A DNA stretch of 64,000 nt from Eremophila alpestris peregrina (GCA_009792885.1 WMCF01000018.1:3739297-3803296); one strand, 5' to 3'; shown: positions 50,347 to 63,379, numbered from the stretch's first letter. Program-made: numbers and translations. The notes: generated from the letters alone by a model not told the origin.

Positions 50347-53300
50347 AAAAAGAGGTAGTTACATGATGTGTTATTTGTTCAACAGGTGGTGATATTAAAA
50401 GTACTGGACTTTAATTTAGCCACTTGAAAAGCTGGCTTCAAGAATGTAGCTGTGGGTATCAGAGGAGATCTTTCTCAACTCATTTATTTTTGTCCCCAAA
50501 ATCTATTTAATGCAGCATTTATTTTTGAAAGAAGAAAAAAGGGCACCTAAAATGATTGTACTCATTTGTGCTTTAAGGGATTGATTTGCTTGAGACTTAA
50601 GCATCAGAATGTCATTTATGAAAAAGGGCTCTGATGTTTTATACAACAAGGAAGTACCATTGTATGAATACATAAATATTTCTTTTCAACTTATATCACA
50701 CGAAGGCTGTGCACAGAGTGTGTGATGAGGTTTTACTTTGCTTTGAAGCTGTCTTTAGTACAGTGCTAACAACCATGAGACTGAAAAGCTAGCCACACCC
50801 TGTGCCTTCCAGCTGAACAGATTAAACACTGCTCACCTTAACTCAGCCTGCTCCAAATGCAGCACCCTCCAAAAATCCAGGCCTGGTGCACAGAAGTGTG
50901 CCTGTGAACTGCCTCAGCTGCAGCAATGTGAGTGGGCAAACAAAACAAACAAGACAGATAAAGCATATGACAGCCAAAAACAGATAAGAAAAATGAGAAT
51001 TGTCTAGCTGAAAATGGGACAGTTGGTATGTATGAAGGTAGAGATGGAGAGCATTGCTATAGAAATGCAGTAATGAAAACACCAGTTAGGCATAGAAAAA
51101 ATTCAATGGTTTTTATCATGCTGAGTCTGCGTGCAGCAAGATTTCTGTAAAAAGGCTGCAAATTCTTTCTTCAGCATTTGACCCAGTCATTATTTTTTTT
51201 CCCCTGCTGGTTCTGCAAGAATAGTGCTGAGGAAGTGGTATAACTAAAGAAAAGGATTAAATCAACATGTCTTTTAGACATACCTCAGGGATGGTGTATT
51301 TTGTGAAGTAATTTTTTTTTAATTTGAAACCTGCTAATTTGCTGAGGCTGTGAGCAGAAGGCTGCATCCTGTTGTCCAGAATTTTTAAATTTGAAAAGGT
51401 ATAGAATACATCAGAACCTTAAGTGATGTCACTTCAATTATAGCAGTAGTTTGTAGGAAAGGATTAGGCTTTAAAAAGATTTCTGTATTTCTGGTTGCTG
51501 TCAACATATGGAGTAAGTGTAAAGGCTAGGAACATTCAAGGGGCTGAGGAAAACTGAGGTGATGGGTAACATGGACTCAGCTCCCCTTGTGGCTACTTGT
51601 TGATTAAGGGGCTTATGTGAGGATGCTCATTTGAAGGAAAATGCTAAGCTGGCCAAGTCTGTTCAAGCAGGACAACTCCTCTGTCCTTTTGTTTTATGGG
51701 AAGGGTGAACAAAGAAAAAGTGCTGAAAAGGTGTGCACAGGCTGTCAAATCAGCAGTTCCTCGTGGTACTGTAAGGCTCTAGAGAGTCAATTTATACAGT
51801 CACCAAATAGTTCAGCTTTTGGTTCAAATCTAACTAGCTTTGAGACTTTGAAGAAAATCCCTCCTGTTTCAGACAACTGCAGTGAGCAGAAAATGGCTGC
51901 AAGGTGCCTGAGAAGAGAGCAAATACTGAGAACATTTTGAGAGCAAACTCCAGAGCACCTGTGAGCCCCAGTGATGCTGTCACTCTTCTTGATAGCTGAG
52001 GTATGAGGGACTAAATTGTTATTTCACATCCCTGCAGCTTACTTATCCAAATCAACCTGTAAAACAAAAAAACAACCCCCTTCCAATTAACTTGGAATGA
52101 ATCTTTGAATTCCACAGGAAGAGCTGGATCTTCTGTTCACACTGATTGGGATGCAGGATGCTTTGTGAAGGAACTATATGAACAGCAGAAAGGACACTCT
52201 TGCCAAGTTGGACATTTGTAAAGGACCTTTCATCTCCAAACACATTGGCTTTCCATCCTCTAAGCAAATGTGCATTTCACACCTTATAGCAGCAAAGAGC
52301 AAACTAAACCAGTGCATGAGATATTAAGCTTACTGTGTAGTGTAAGACAGCATGCTGTGTCAATTGAGGCCACCTGTTTAATATATGAAACTCGAAGGGC
52401 TCCTTTTATCCTGTGTAATATAAAAGTATATTTAATAAGGAATCTGGAGTATTGGCAAAGATTTGGTTTGGAGTGCAGAGAAAGATAACAGAATCCAGAA
52501 ATGCTTCATGGTAATTTAATATGTATTACTTAAGAAAACCATGTGGGCTTAGAGTAAATCACAAAATATTAAAGCAGCATGGAGTAATGATACTGACATG
52601 ATATTAATGTGAGCTAACTCATTTTTTATTGTGTGCAGAGATAGCTTAAGTGAGCAGAGTGCTTTTTATGTGCCTTCAGCTAAAGAACCAAGGCACCAGA
52701 TATATCAGGCTTAAAATAAGCACAAGTCTTATTACACACATAGTTAAAATGAGGAATTTATTTTCTCATGACTTTGTTCACATAAAAATTGTATGTAAGT
52801 TGGAAAATCAATTAAAAATTGACCAAACCAAAAAAAAAAAAAGGGTGGAAAATATTAGATACAATTATACCATCTGTGACTCAGCAGGTCTTGAAGGTGG
52901 AGAATGGAAAATGCTTTGGAAGAGTTCTGCTTTCGTTCCTCAAGTGTCTGCTGATGGCCACTACCAGAGACAAGACCGTTGGTTAACTGGACTTTCTCAG
53001 CTGTATGTGATATTTATCAACCAAAATCAAACTCCTGTTGTATATAGGAGCCAGATGCTTTTTATCCTGATGGCTCTGAGTGGCAGAATTAAGCTCTTAT
53101 ATCTCTAAAAAATGTTATAACCAACATAAAGGTGCTATTATTGGAGATATAAATATGCAATATGTGGAATTTTAGTCTAGTTTAAAGAAACATATTTAAG
53201 GAAGGATATGTCTTTATGAATTTTCTGTCACTTTTCATTTAACAGTTTATTCCCAGAGTTAGTATATATGTGGAAGGTTATGACAAATCACCCCTAGAGA

Positions 53301-54636
53301 TGTAACCAACCTATTGTATTGGACATGAGGGAAACTATTCCCCTTTGAATTGAAAGGTTTTTTCTTCTGTGTTTACATTAAATTGCATGATCTACTCCTG
53401 CTATGAAAAAAATTGGAAAAAAAATTAACTGAACTAGAGTCCTCAGCCAGGGAGGCAAGAACTGCCCTGACTTCAGTGTGAAGATTGAAGAAGGTTATAC
53501 TTCACAAATCTGAGATTCAAAGAGCTTTGAATTATCAGTTTTTAAGTATTTGTTTCCTTTTTGTCCTTTTGTACTTCCTTAAATTCTCAATAGGAATTTA
53601 AGACTTGTGACTTCTCACATTTGAAATGAGTTCCTGGAAAATAGTTTGCTGGATAAGATGAAGGAGCTGGTTATTTGAGATTGAACCATGTGAAGAGAGA
53701 CAAGAGAATATCTCTTTCCAAAATTTAGTCAGCACAAAGGTCACAGTGGCTTTGGTCTGAGTTTACTACAAAGCCACATTTTTCCATATCATGTCATCTG
53801 GAGGATTCTACATGGAGCACAGCCTGCACAAACTGTAAATGTCATTGCACAAGCTTTCTGGCACCTTGATCTGCAGAAAACTTACTCATGAGGAAAATAC
53901 TTCTCTCTTGGAACAGTTAATATCTCACCTTGCTTCCAGGTCCTACGGCAAGAGAAGTTTCACATTTGAGCGAGTTTGAGATTGTTTGATATGAGACTGC
54001 AACAGACTGAGAGAGAATTACATCTGACACTCAAAAGACACTTTATTAATGGAGAAATCCATAAGCTAAAGAGAATTAGAAGATGATGTTGCTGATGAGG
54101 ATAGTGATTAAGAGAATTGTGATGATGAGCAGACTGGCTTCAGTTAAATGGGTGTTTTGAGCTTAGAGTGTTCTTTGAAATTATTTTGAATCAAGTTGCT
54201 GTGTGGCTCTCAGACTGAAAAAAACATTCTTAAGATAAATGCAAATGTGGTAATCTTACAGGAGAAAATTAGAAGCAAATCCTAAGGTAAACTAAAAACT
54301 TGTGGAGCTTTTAAAATTTAATTTTAATGCAATTTTACCTGTGACAGTGCCTTTTTATTTTTCCTCTTGATGATCCATGGCACATTTTGCAGCCAACAAG
54401 GTTATTTTTGAGAAGGAAACAGATGCTCTGGTAAGAAACAATATTATCTGTATGTGGAGAAGTGACTACCTTACAGATGTCAATAGTTTTAACAGAGTTC
54501 TGGTGTTTATTTTCTAGCAGAAAATGAACGCTGTTCATTTTCCAAAAGTTGGTTTAGAATCTCACAGTAAAGAAGTATCATTAGTATTATTTTCTCATGT
54601 TCTTTTAATTTTGTAACTGGATTAGTTCACATGAAA

Positions 54637-54664
54637 ATCATCATCATCATCAGTGATCATCATG
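54637..54664. repeat. (ATC)n patch with self-complementary end
   Basis: About five ATC units are followed by 'agtgatcatcatg', which contains the palindrome TGATCA. It is short and imperfect. Confidence 0.75.
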
Positions 54665-57600
54665 AAAGATAAGAAAGGGTAAAACAGCCAGAATGCTGAG
54701 TACAGAGATATTTGGGAATATAATTTGATTTACTGTGTGATATAAAATGGATTGTCTGTTGTTTGGATGACAAATGAAGAGGTTTTATCTTGAATGTTAC
54801 TTTGGAACAGGCTTAATTTTAAAAATAACAGACATTTTCATGAATCAAAACAACCTAGAATAATTAAATTTAAAATAAAGTGAAAGTACTGTATGGTTGG
54901 TGGATTGTCAGGTGTGATTTGCATGATCTCAGTTTATTTTTCACAGTGTTCTCTTTGTTAGTCCACTGTAACCATAGATTCTTCCTGGATTTGCAACAGA
55001 AAAGCCAAGAAAAAAGGACAATGAGGACTACTGTAAAACTTCTGATTCTGATGTCTCATTTATAAGCCTAACTAAAGATTTAGTGCATCAGCAAAATCTT
55101 TCTTTGCATTTAATATTTTTCTGTGATTATTCCAGAGATTTTATCATGCAAATTCTCTCACTCCTATATAGTGTTTCATCACCATCACAATCATGAGAGA
55201 TGCAAATTCTGGAAACGAAGAACAATTCAATAAAAAATTAAAATATTTTATCACTATCCTGAATTTGATTGTTGACTATGCCAACATCTTTCTAGCATGT
55301 GAAGTGTCCTTCAATGTTCCCCATGCACCCTTGGCAAATAAGTCCCTGGGAATTACTTAAAAGTACAGGAGAATCTGCAGAGAAGGCAAAGTAGACTGAG
55401 GTGTGTACAAAAAGAAAGTCTATATATCAGTAAATTATAGCAGAAAAAGTGAATTAATTTCCTTATAACATTAAAATAAAGCAGAATGAATTATTAAGAT
55501 GGTCTTTTAAAACAGATATTAGGTTTTGTGGTGACATTAGGTTATGACACCAACACACAAATGGAGCAGTATTAAAAAGGAGCTATTTCAGCCTTGCCAG
55601 ATATTGTAAAAAAACCTCCAATCTTTACTAAATATTTTTTGACATTTTGAAAAATTTATATCTACTATCTGTACATTTTAGAGGTTCAGATATGGCAAAG
55701 AATTCCAATTTAAATATTTCCCCAGAAATATCTAAGTTTAAAATTAATATGAAAGTTATTTGCTAAAGTCTTTGAAATACATTCTGCAGTACTAATCAAG
55801 AATTTTTATCGTTTATGCTGTTAATTAGTTTTAACTAGGTTAAGTATTCACCAAGTAAGAGTTGTGACAACATGGTAATTTAGGAAGTGGTCTGTTTCTT
55901 TCAGTACAAGCATGAGAAAAACATACATAAAGCAGAAAAAGTCCCATTTCTCTCTAGAGGAAGTACAAAAAAAAGTAATTCTGATTGTTGATTCTGACTT
56001 TAGGTGACAGATTGTTTTATAGACATACATTTGAATTATTTTCATTACCAAAAATTATAGAACTCCAGTGAGAATGCATGCAAGCATCACAAATGGACCT
56101 AGCAGCTTTTGCTTAAAAGTTTTTCTGATATTCAAAGGTGACACCCTCTTTCCTATAAGGCTCCATTACTATGACTGTCTTCTTTCAAGTTGATATGTAT
56201 GTTTCTTCCTGTAAACAGGAACACTAATAATATATTAATCTTTCAAATAAACCTCTATGCTTTCACTCTATCTAATGTCTGGTTTAATATCCTCCCAATT
56301 TTCTAGCCACTTTTAAGAGAGCTGAAATTTAGTTGCTTTTGCACACAAGTTCCTTTGGTGTAACTGAGCCATACAACAGCCCCTCACTTGATGGATACTA
56401 CTGAGAGGACTGCCTTCCTTAAGACACAGACTTTTATTTCCTTACCTATTAAAACTTCTATTATACTTTAAAAGAGATAAATCTCATTTTAGGCCTGTTT
56501 TCTATCTCTAAATGTAGCGTGAGTCTGGAGAATGCCCAGTAAAATTATGTTCTTGGTTCTATTCCTAGCCCTGGAATATGTTAACATTTACTACACACTG
56601 AAGTATTGATCACCTGCCTGAAGAAATGGCTCAAAGTTCATTGCATTTGAAACGATTCTGCTTTGATCCCTGGCTCTGGAGAGAAGGTGGAGCAGTTTGA
56701 ACTACTTCTGGGAACCACTGCAAAATACACTGCATTTAAATCCCTCTCTGCACTCAACTTGGCAATTTTTTGTCTGTAAGACACTTCAAGTTTCAAAATA
56801 CCATTTTGGAGGAAAGTGTAATGAAAGTAGTTCCAAACTGGTATTTACTAACTCAGAAAGATCAAACACATTTTAGAATCCTGCTTTCCTTATGCAATAT
56901 AACCCTTTGGAAAAGATAAATGTGATAACTATGGCATGCACTCAGTGCATTTTGTGAGGAAAGTATTAAAGCTGATTAATTTTCACATTTCTGTGTTAAA
57001 AGCTGAAAAAATTATTATCAAGTCTCAAACTTTTCTATCAGACTTCATGTGTTAATTGCTATTGGCCTGTAATTCTGGGATGAATTCTCTTTGTACAAAT
57101 TCAGGCCACCCAAGAGGTCTCAGAGATCTCCATCTCCAAAGGCTACTTGGAGATAGACACCTTTCTATTTCAAAGCCCTTTCATTGGAGTTTCCTTCAAA
57201 GACTCAAGTCTATGTATTGTAAGAAAAACTGTTAATCAGATCCTTTGTAATTTCCTTCACATTGTCTCTATTTTTGAGATACTTATGAGTAATTAAATCA
57301 GTTCAGGGAAGCTGAATCAGAAAGCACCTTCTTTCTTAAAACCTCCTCCTTCTTTAATATTGTTCACATCCTTTTATGCTGTCTCTAGAGACTCAAACTC
57401 AGTGATTAATATTGCTAAAATTGAGTGTTCATATTGCTGAAATTGGGTGATTCATGTTTTTCTCACAGAATCAAGAAATTATTATCCTTGATCAATTAAA
57501 TTGGTACTCAGAGTATGAACATGGAGGCACCACAAAGTGACTGTTCACAGGTCCAGGGCATCCTAGTGATGTTCAGTGACTCTCAAAGGTGACATCATGG

Positions 57601-57934
57601 CCTTTATAAAATGATTCCAAACCACCAGGGGAAGGTAGTATCAGTTTTCTACATTATATTATTTAAAGGGCTAATAAAGCCATCATTATCCTATGGATAA
57701 TAGGGGCATGTGTCTCTTATTTACTGGGCTTGAAAGGTGCAAGTCAACAGTTAATATATTTTGGCAAGATTTCCTTTTGATGTCACACAAAAATCAACAT
57801 CAAGTATTCAGAAATCATTATAACATTAACAATTTTGGATTTGAATGGCCTTATTGATGTTTCCTGCAGGAAGAAAGGGTCCACTTGTGTCTGATGTGCC
57901 ATTTACTGAGAATTATCCACCATCTGTAATGTTA

Positions 57935-58010
57935 GGACTTACTCCAAAATCCTTTGAAGTCTATGGAAGGATTTGCATCAACGACTGGGGACTTTTCTTA
58001 GGTAACTACA
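57935..58010. repeat. Possible ancient amniote repeat remnant
   Basis: 'actccaaaatcctttgaagt' followed by 'ctatggaaggatttgcatca' resembles the 'ttgaagtcaatggaaagact' pattern I recall as a frequent dispersed sequence in turtle and crocodilian DNA. The likeness covers about 50 bp and includes several mismatches, so it is tentative. Confidence 0.3.
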
Positions 58011-58514
58011 GCTCTGAATTTTGAAACCTAAATGCACTAAGTTCTAATCCTTAGAGATTCAAAGGTGTGGGTATTTAGAAGGGATTTGAACAGATGACTT
58101 TGTGAGTGGAATCACCATGATATGAGTACTGACATAGTACTGATTTTTCAGCAGGATAAAGTCTTGTTTCTTTTACATTTTTGAAAGCAACTTTTTCAGG
58201 AAGCAATGCAAACAGCAAAAAAGATCAGATAATTCTCTTCTGACTTATTTAACACATCATAACTAAACCTCTACTTAAATACTGAGTGTGTTTAGGAAGG
58301 ATATGTATTCTTCAATAATACTTGAAGGACTTACGAATCAGATGTAGGGAATCTAATTTTACATTTGGATGTGAAATTCTGAAACATAATGACGTGTCAA
58401 AATTTAAACAGACGACTTTCATTAATCAAATTCTACTTTTCATAAAAGTAATAAATGAGAACACATTGTGTAAAATACTGAATTTAACATCTGACATAGT
58501 GGTTTTCACCAGCC

Positions 58515-59072
58515 TGTCACAGTTTAACCCCAGTCCCAAGCAGCCACTCACTCACTCATCCACAGTGGGATGGGGGAGATCATCAGAAGAGTTAAAATGA
58601 AAAAAAACTGGAGGGCTGAGATAAAAGCACTTTAATAGGTAAAGTAAAACCAGTGCACAGAAGCAAAACAAGGAATTCATTAGCTATTTCCCATGGGCAG
58701 GCAGGTGTTCAGCCATCCCCAGGACAGCAGGACTCCATCATGTAATGGTGAGTTGGGAAGACAAACCCCATCACTTTGAACATCCCCTGCTTCCTTTTCC
58801 CCCTTCATTTGCTGAGCACGATACCACAGGGTGTGGGATATCCTGCAGACAGGTGGGATCAGCTGTCCCAGCTGTGTCCCTTCCCAGCTCCTTGTGCCCC
58901 CCAGACTCCTTCCTGGTGGGGTGAGGGGCAGCAAGGTCTAGACATGGAACAAGCCCTGCTCAGCAATATCTAAAACATCCCTCTGTTACCAGAGCTGCTT
59001 CTGTCACAAATCCAAAGCACCACACCAGCTACTGTGAAGAAAGTTTATTTTATTTCAGCCAAAACCAGCACA
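58515..59072 (-). mobile_element. Solo LTR of a common avian endogenous retrovirus, minus strand
   Basis: Read on the minus strand the element begins TGTGCTGGTTTTGGCTG and ends with TGTGACA, giving the TG...CA ends of an LTR of 558 bp. The internal order on the plus strand ('cagtgggatgggggagatca', 'gggctgagataaaagcactt', 'ggaattcattagctatttcc', 'catgggcaggcaggtgttca', 'actaaaacatccctctgtta' type blocks) matches an LTR family I know to be widespread in birds, probably of the ERVL class. The poly(A) signal ATTAAA (complement at 58631-58636) is kept. The TATA region near 58803-58815, usually 'tatataaag'-like in this family, reads 'agcaaatgaag' here, so the promoter is decayed. Flanks 'cagcc' and 'tagct' could be a diverged 5-bp target duplication (three of five match). 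No internal retroviral genes are present, so it is a recombination-derived solo LTR. Confidence 0.92.
58631..58636 (-). terminator. LTR poly(A) signal
   Basis: The plus strand reads TTTAAT, which is ATTAAA on the sense (minus) strand. It lies in the block that in this LTR family carries the poly(A) signal, and it confirms the minus orientation. Confidence 0.6.
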
Positions 59073-59919
59073 TAGCTCTAACATTTTCTCCACCATTAAT
59101 TAGCATTTCTCCGTGATTCTTTGTTGTGCCAGGTCAACATTTGATCATCTGTAAAGTTGTGGTTATAGTGGAGTTTGATATCCATGCTTATTTTATCCAC
59201 TTCTTTGCCCAAAGGAACAGAATTTTACATTTGCTCAGTCTTTCACAAAATGAAAATGCAATTTAACTAAGCCTAATTTGAAATGAAACAGCTGGTGTCT
59301 ATTGAAAAAAACAGAAATCCCGAAAAATATCAGGAAATCTTTCCATAATAAAAATTTATTTTCTTTCTAAATTGGCATATCTGGCTTAAAAATAATTTCT
59401 AAAAATTAATATGAACTGAATATTTGGTGATTAAAAATAAAGTTATATTCAGAAAAAATAAGACCATGTAATTTTTTTCAAAAATCAAAATATAAATGCA
59501 AATAAAAATTGAATTTAAAGATCAGTAATTTCCAACTTAGTTGAATATAAGGTCACTTAAATAACAATATAACTGCAGTGAGGTTTTTTGAGTTAAAACT
59601 TTCCTCATTGCCACAAGTTTAGGTATTGCTCTACACTTTAAAAACTCCTTCACTTCAATCAAGTTCATGACATCTAGTGATAATGATGAAGTTATTATTT
59701 GGGAACTTAAGTCTGGGGAAATGCTGATTTTAGGTGACTGCTTATAGTTGCAATGTCCCTAAAGAAACAAACACATATTTCCCTATTCCTTCTTATATCA
59801 TTCACCACATTTGATTACAGCCCATTCTGTCATGTTTCAGTCATTCCAAAGGAGTAGAAATTCTTTTTGTGAGTAGTAGTAGAATGGCTGATACTGGACT
59901 TGATTTATGGAACTTTAAT
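59073..59919. other. Unique AT-rich DNA, no gene seen
   Basis: Strongly AT-rich with many A-runs (59280-59530). No coding frame or repeat family was recognised between the solo LTR and the ancient CR1. Confidence 0.55.
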
Positions 59920-60560
59920 TAAAAAAGAATAAAAGAAAACATAATTGATGCTAATCAACATGGGTTCAGGAAAATGAATCATGTCAAAGCAACTTAATAT
60001 CTTTTTTGATGAGATTAAATATTTGCCTGATAAAGATAATAGTGTTCATGTAATACGATTATGTTTTTGATTTCACATCACATGCCCTCTTGATTAAAGA
60101 ACTTGAACAATACGCTATCAACATGTTAAAAGGATTAAGACCTGTTAATTAAGGGAACTCTACATCAAATTGCAAATGACTAATCATCAGTGAGTGGATG
60201 TTTCTGAAAAATTCTCAGAGATTTTCATTTTTCATCCCCCTGCTATTTTGTCAATGATCTAGAAAGCATAAGATGATCTCCAGTAAATCCTGCAAGTGGC
60301 AGAAAGTTGGAAGAGTGTTAAGTGAAGAGAAAAAAGCTTACCCATCTAATGGTGCAGGGCAACCTGGATTGATTAACACCACCAACAGTGACAAAAAACA
60401 TGAGTTTCAACATTGACAAAATCATGTGAGTAGAAGCAAGGAGAGTGTGGGATGAAAGAGTCCTAAAGAAGGAGCTACTCTGAAAAGGACTCAGGCATCT
60501 GAGTAAACAATTGTGTTCATGTATAAAAGGAAAGATTCCTAGTCTTCAAAATATGTTTTC
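59920..60560 (+). pseudogene. Ancient CR1 LINE reverse-transcriptase relic, part 1
   Basis: This is a decayed piece of a CR1-clade non-LTR retrotransposon ORF2. Short in-frame windows still read as its reverse transcriptase: N-Q-H-G-F-R-K at 59953-59973 (the NQHGF block typical of this clade), V-H-V-I-R-L at 60044-60061, L-L-I-K-E-L-E-Q-Y-A-I-N-M at 60087-60125 and F-V-N-D-L-E at 60247-60264. 'ctgaaaaggactcaggcatc' near 60480 matches the following connecting region. The frame changes between these blocks and stops are frequent, so nothing can be made from it. Wording and spacing fit the CR1 type abundant in turtles and crocodilians rather than the young avian CR1 tails elsewhere in the window. 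It probably predates modern birds. Confidence 0.85.
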
Positions 60561-60849
60561 CAGATGAGAAAAGATTATTTAAAACAGCCTCTTGCCCATG
60601 TTCAGCACCTGAACTCTGCCCAGAGATGGTTTGGAGGTGCTCCAATTTGAGCAGATCAAACACACAGAGAGATGTGATTGTCTGATGGAGGTGAGTGATC
60701 AGTCATCCTCTAACCCTGCCAGACTCTGGGTGATGGCTAGGAGGACTGAGGCTCTTGCACATGAAAATGAGAGAATACTTACAGCAGCAGTACTTCATGA
60801 CTGATGGTAATGCTGATGATTCAGGAGTTGTATGCCTAGAATTCTTATA
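60561..60849. other. Unrelated sequence splitting the ancient CR1
   Basis: The distance between the two recognisable CR1 parts is about 150 bp longer than I would expect from the element, and this stretch contains no clear CR1 similarity. It is GC-richer ('cagactctgggtgatggcta' near 60721). It may be a later insertion or simply the most decayed part of the element. Confidence 0.4.
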
Positions 60850-60990
60850 TGTGCTTCAAGAAAAGTGCTGATAAATAGGAAACAGTTCAGAGACAATCCA
60901 CTGATTAAAGGATTTGAAACCAACATAAAAGTATGTGAAGAATTTGATCTATTTTATTTTAGCAAAAGAAGGTTAAGAGTGTTCACAGTC
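60850..60990 (+). pseudogene. Ancient CR1 LINE relic, part 2
   Basis: 'gtgcttcaagaaaagtgctg', 'gttcagagacaatccactga', 'ttaaaggatttgaaaccaac' and 'agcaaaagaaggttaagagt' follow the downstream ORF2 region of the same CR1 type. A 69-codon open frame at 60832-61041 still reads P-L-I-K-G-F-E-T and, after a gap, L-F-Y-F-S-K-R-R-L-R, close to the L-F-x-L-x-K-R-R-L-R block of this ORF. The frame is a fragment with no catalytic motif. Homology ends in the AT-rich repeat that follows. Confidence 0.8.
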
Positions 60991-61040
60991 TTGTTCACAG
61001 GCTCTCTATATATTTCTGGAGCATATATTAATACACTCTG

Positions 61041-61111
61041 AATATATATATATAATAAAAATTAAATATACGTATGTATACATATATATTTTAAAATATA
61101 TATACATTTAA
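61041..61111. repeat. AT-rich simple repeat
   Basis: Alternating (TA)n stretches are broken by 'cgtatgtatacat' and A-runs. It directly follows the ancient CR1 fragment. Confidence 0.85.
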
Positions 61112-63379
61112 GAGATTAAATAAATGCATATATTTAATCCAAAATTTAGAACAAGTTTCAGAGCATAGTAGATTATTTTCTGTCTGTGGTAATGCAGAAA
61201 TTTCAAATCAAATCTCTATTATATAGCTTCTTTCAACACTACAGCATGGATGTTGCTGTAATGTCTCCTGGACCACTACAAAGTCTTGTAGTTTGGATGA
61301 CTTTCAGTAATTTCTTTAATGAAGAATAGGCATTCCTACTGTGTTTTAATCACTGTACACTTCAGCATCTGAGCCAGGAGACAGAGATCATAGCACTCTG
61401 TGAAGCACAGTTGTTAGTCAGGGATCTCAGCAGAGAGGGGTTACTAAAGGAACATGACACCTTAATGCCATTTTCATGGTGATGTGGATTAATTTTGAAC
61501 TAAGACAAGTTACAGGTTTGATATAATTACAGCTGAAATATTTTCATTAATTTTTTTTAGCAGACTCTAAATAAATCATTACATTTTCAACTAGTAAAAA
61601 AGAATCCTAATGTCTTTTCACCATTAGTCTCCCTAGAAATATTTTGATCTGATTTATGGCTGAAGTTTTCAGATGCCTAAGCAATAACCCCCCAATTTTG
61701 ATTAATTTGCTTTTCTAGATTTATTTGCCCAGAATCATCCAAATTGTAATTCTATGTAATAAGGAATAAGTAGACATGAGGGAGATTTTAAAACAAAATA
61801 TTATAAATTAATGTCTTGTTCAACTTAATAAAGCATAGAGGGTCTTCACAAAGTAAAATGAAATTCAATGACTAAATTACTTTCAAGTCTGGTATTTGTG
61901 TATATTCAAATTATGAAAGTTCATGCAAGGAAACATGGATTCTGAAAGCTATGTGTGTCTGAAATGAAATGTTCAAACCATCTAAAGGTTGAACTTCCTG
62001 GGTTTTGTTTCCTAAAATAATTTTAAATATTTACACAAACACTACACAGGCATTTACAGACCAATGTGGGAAAAAGTTAAGATGAAACAATCTATAGCTA
62101 ATGAAACTAGGACTAAGATAAACATAGACATCATCTTGGAGCACACCATTAAAAGTGAGTAAAAATGTTTCAAAACTTGGCCACCTACATGTTAGTTGAT
62201 GAAGAGAAATGATCATACATTCCAAATATTTTTTTTGACAGAATACACAAGAGAAAAGCAGACTTTGCACACAAAAATGATACTAGGTATGCAAGGAAAT
62301 TATTTTAAGATTTAGCTTAGCTGAAACGGCATAGAAGTAGGAGGTAGGAGTAAGGAAACATTCAGGAAAATTTGAATACAAGAAAGTGTTCTCAGTTTCT
62401 CATGGATATGATAGTTGCTAATAATAATGATGAGATGCAGCAATCAGATGGTGCTGGCAACTTCATTAATTCATGCTGAAAATGCTGCCATATAAAGATG
62501 GAATAGAGGCAGGCTTTAACCCCTTTCCCATCTCTGCTGTCTGCATTAGTGTTTTAACATAATGGGGTTAAAATAATGTTATTTAGGGTCCACGTGCCCA
62601 GTGTTCACACTCGTTCTTTCAGCTGCACGTAGATCACTGGCAGCTGTGAGGTATTCCCAGCCCACAGCTCTGGGCACCTGTTCCAGCTGGGTCTTGAGTA
62701 CTTATTGGAATCAGTTTTCCATGCTTGGATTGAAATCCTCTTTGATTACAGCTTGCACAGACAGAAAGCTCGGGGCATGGAATGAATGAAATAATGGTTG
62801 CTCTAAGACATCCCTCCACTGGACAGTCAGAGACATCCTACTAAGTTCCCTTATCACCCAGAACTGAGGAATCTCATGCAGTTTGGTGGTCAGAAGGGGT
62901 CCTGCAATGCCCTGAGCAGGGGATGGTTTGGCAGGGTGCTCACTGCTGACTGACCTCCCCACAGGTGTGCTCCTGACAGTCACACTGTGCAGACCTCATA
63001 GACCTAGCATCCAGGATTGACCCCAGAGAGCACTTAATGCACAGGTAGATGTGGTTTCAGGGGATCAGGGTCCTAAGACCCCCTCACTATTTAATTTATG
63101 GAACAGTCTAAATGTGGTAGAATAATGTTCATGGAAATTAAGAACAATGCATTTTCAAAATATTTCAGAAGCTTGCAATCCTCACTTGAGCAGCAGTGAT
63201 GGCATTAATTAAGAAAAGGAGCTTGTCATCTTACTCCAGTGCACATTAGCTTTGTCTATCTGATATTCCTAATGGATGTGTCTGTGCAAAGCCCCACAGA
63301 TGGCTCCAGCAATGAGGAGGAGGAAAAGGAAAACACATAATCTCTAAATGTCAGAGAAGAATAAAAGCCAGCTAAACAA
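61112..63379. other. Unique DNA, no gene seen
   Basis: AT-rich up to about 62580, then GC-richer to about 63080, where short frames of 60-90 codons overlap on both strands without recognisable domains. 'tccacgtgcccagtg' near 62590 includes a CACGTG E-box. No repeat family was recognised. Confidence 0.5.

Larger units (their letters stand above)
50347..58514. other. Unique AT-rich DNA, no gene seen
   Basis: The longest frame is 152 codons at 52650-53108, interrupted in character by a lysine run from an A12 tract and with no recognisable domain. Small ATC-rich patches lie at 54637-54664 and 55165-55190. The possible ancient repeat at 57935-58010 is listed separately. Confidence 0.5.

Noticed and set aside
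51815..51840. 'ggttcaaatct' as a tRNA T-loop
   Set aside because: No matching acceptor stem, D-arm or anticodon arm in the flanks.
52650..53108. 152-codon plus-strand open frame
   Set aside because: No recognisable domain, contains a lysine run from an A12 tract, and lies in ordinary AT-rich DNA without promoter or splice context.
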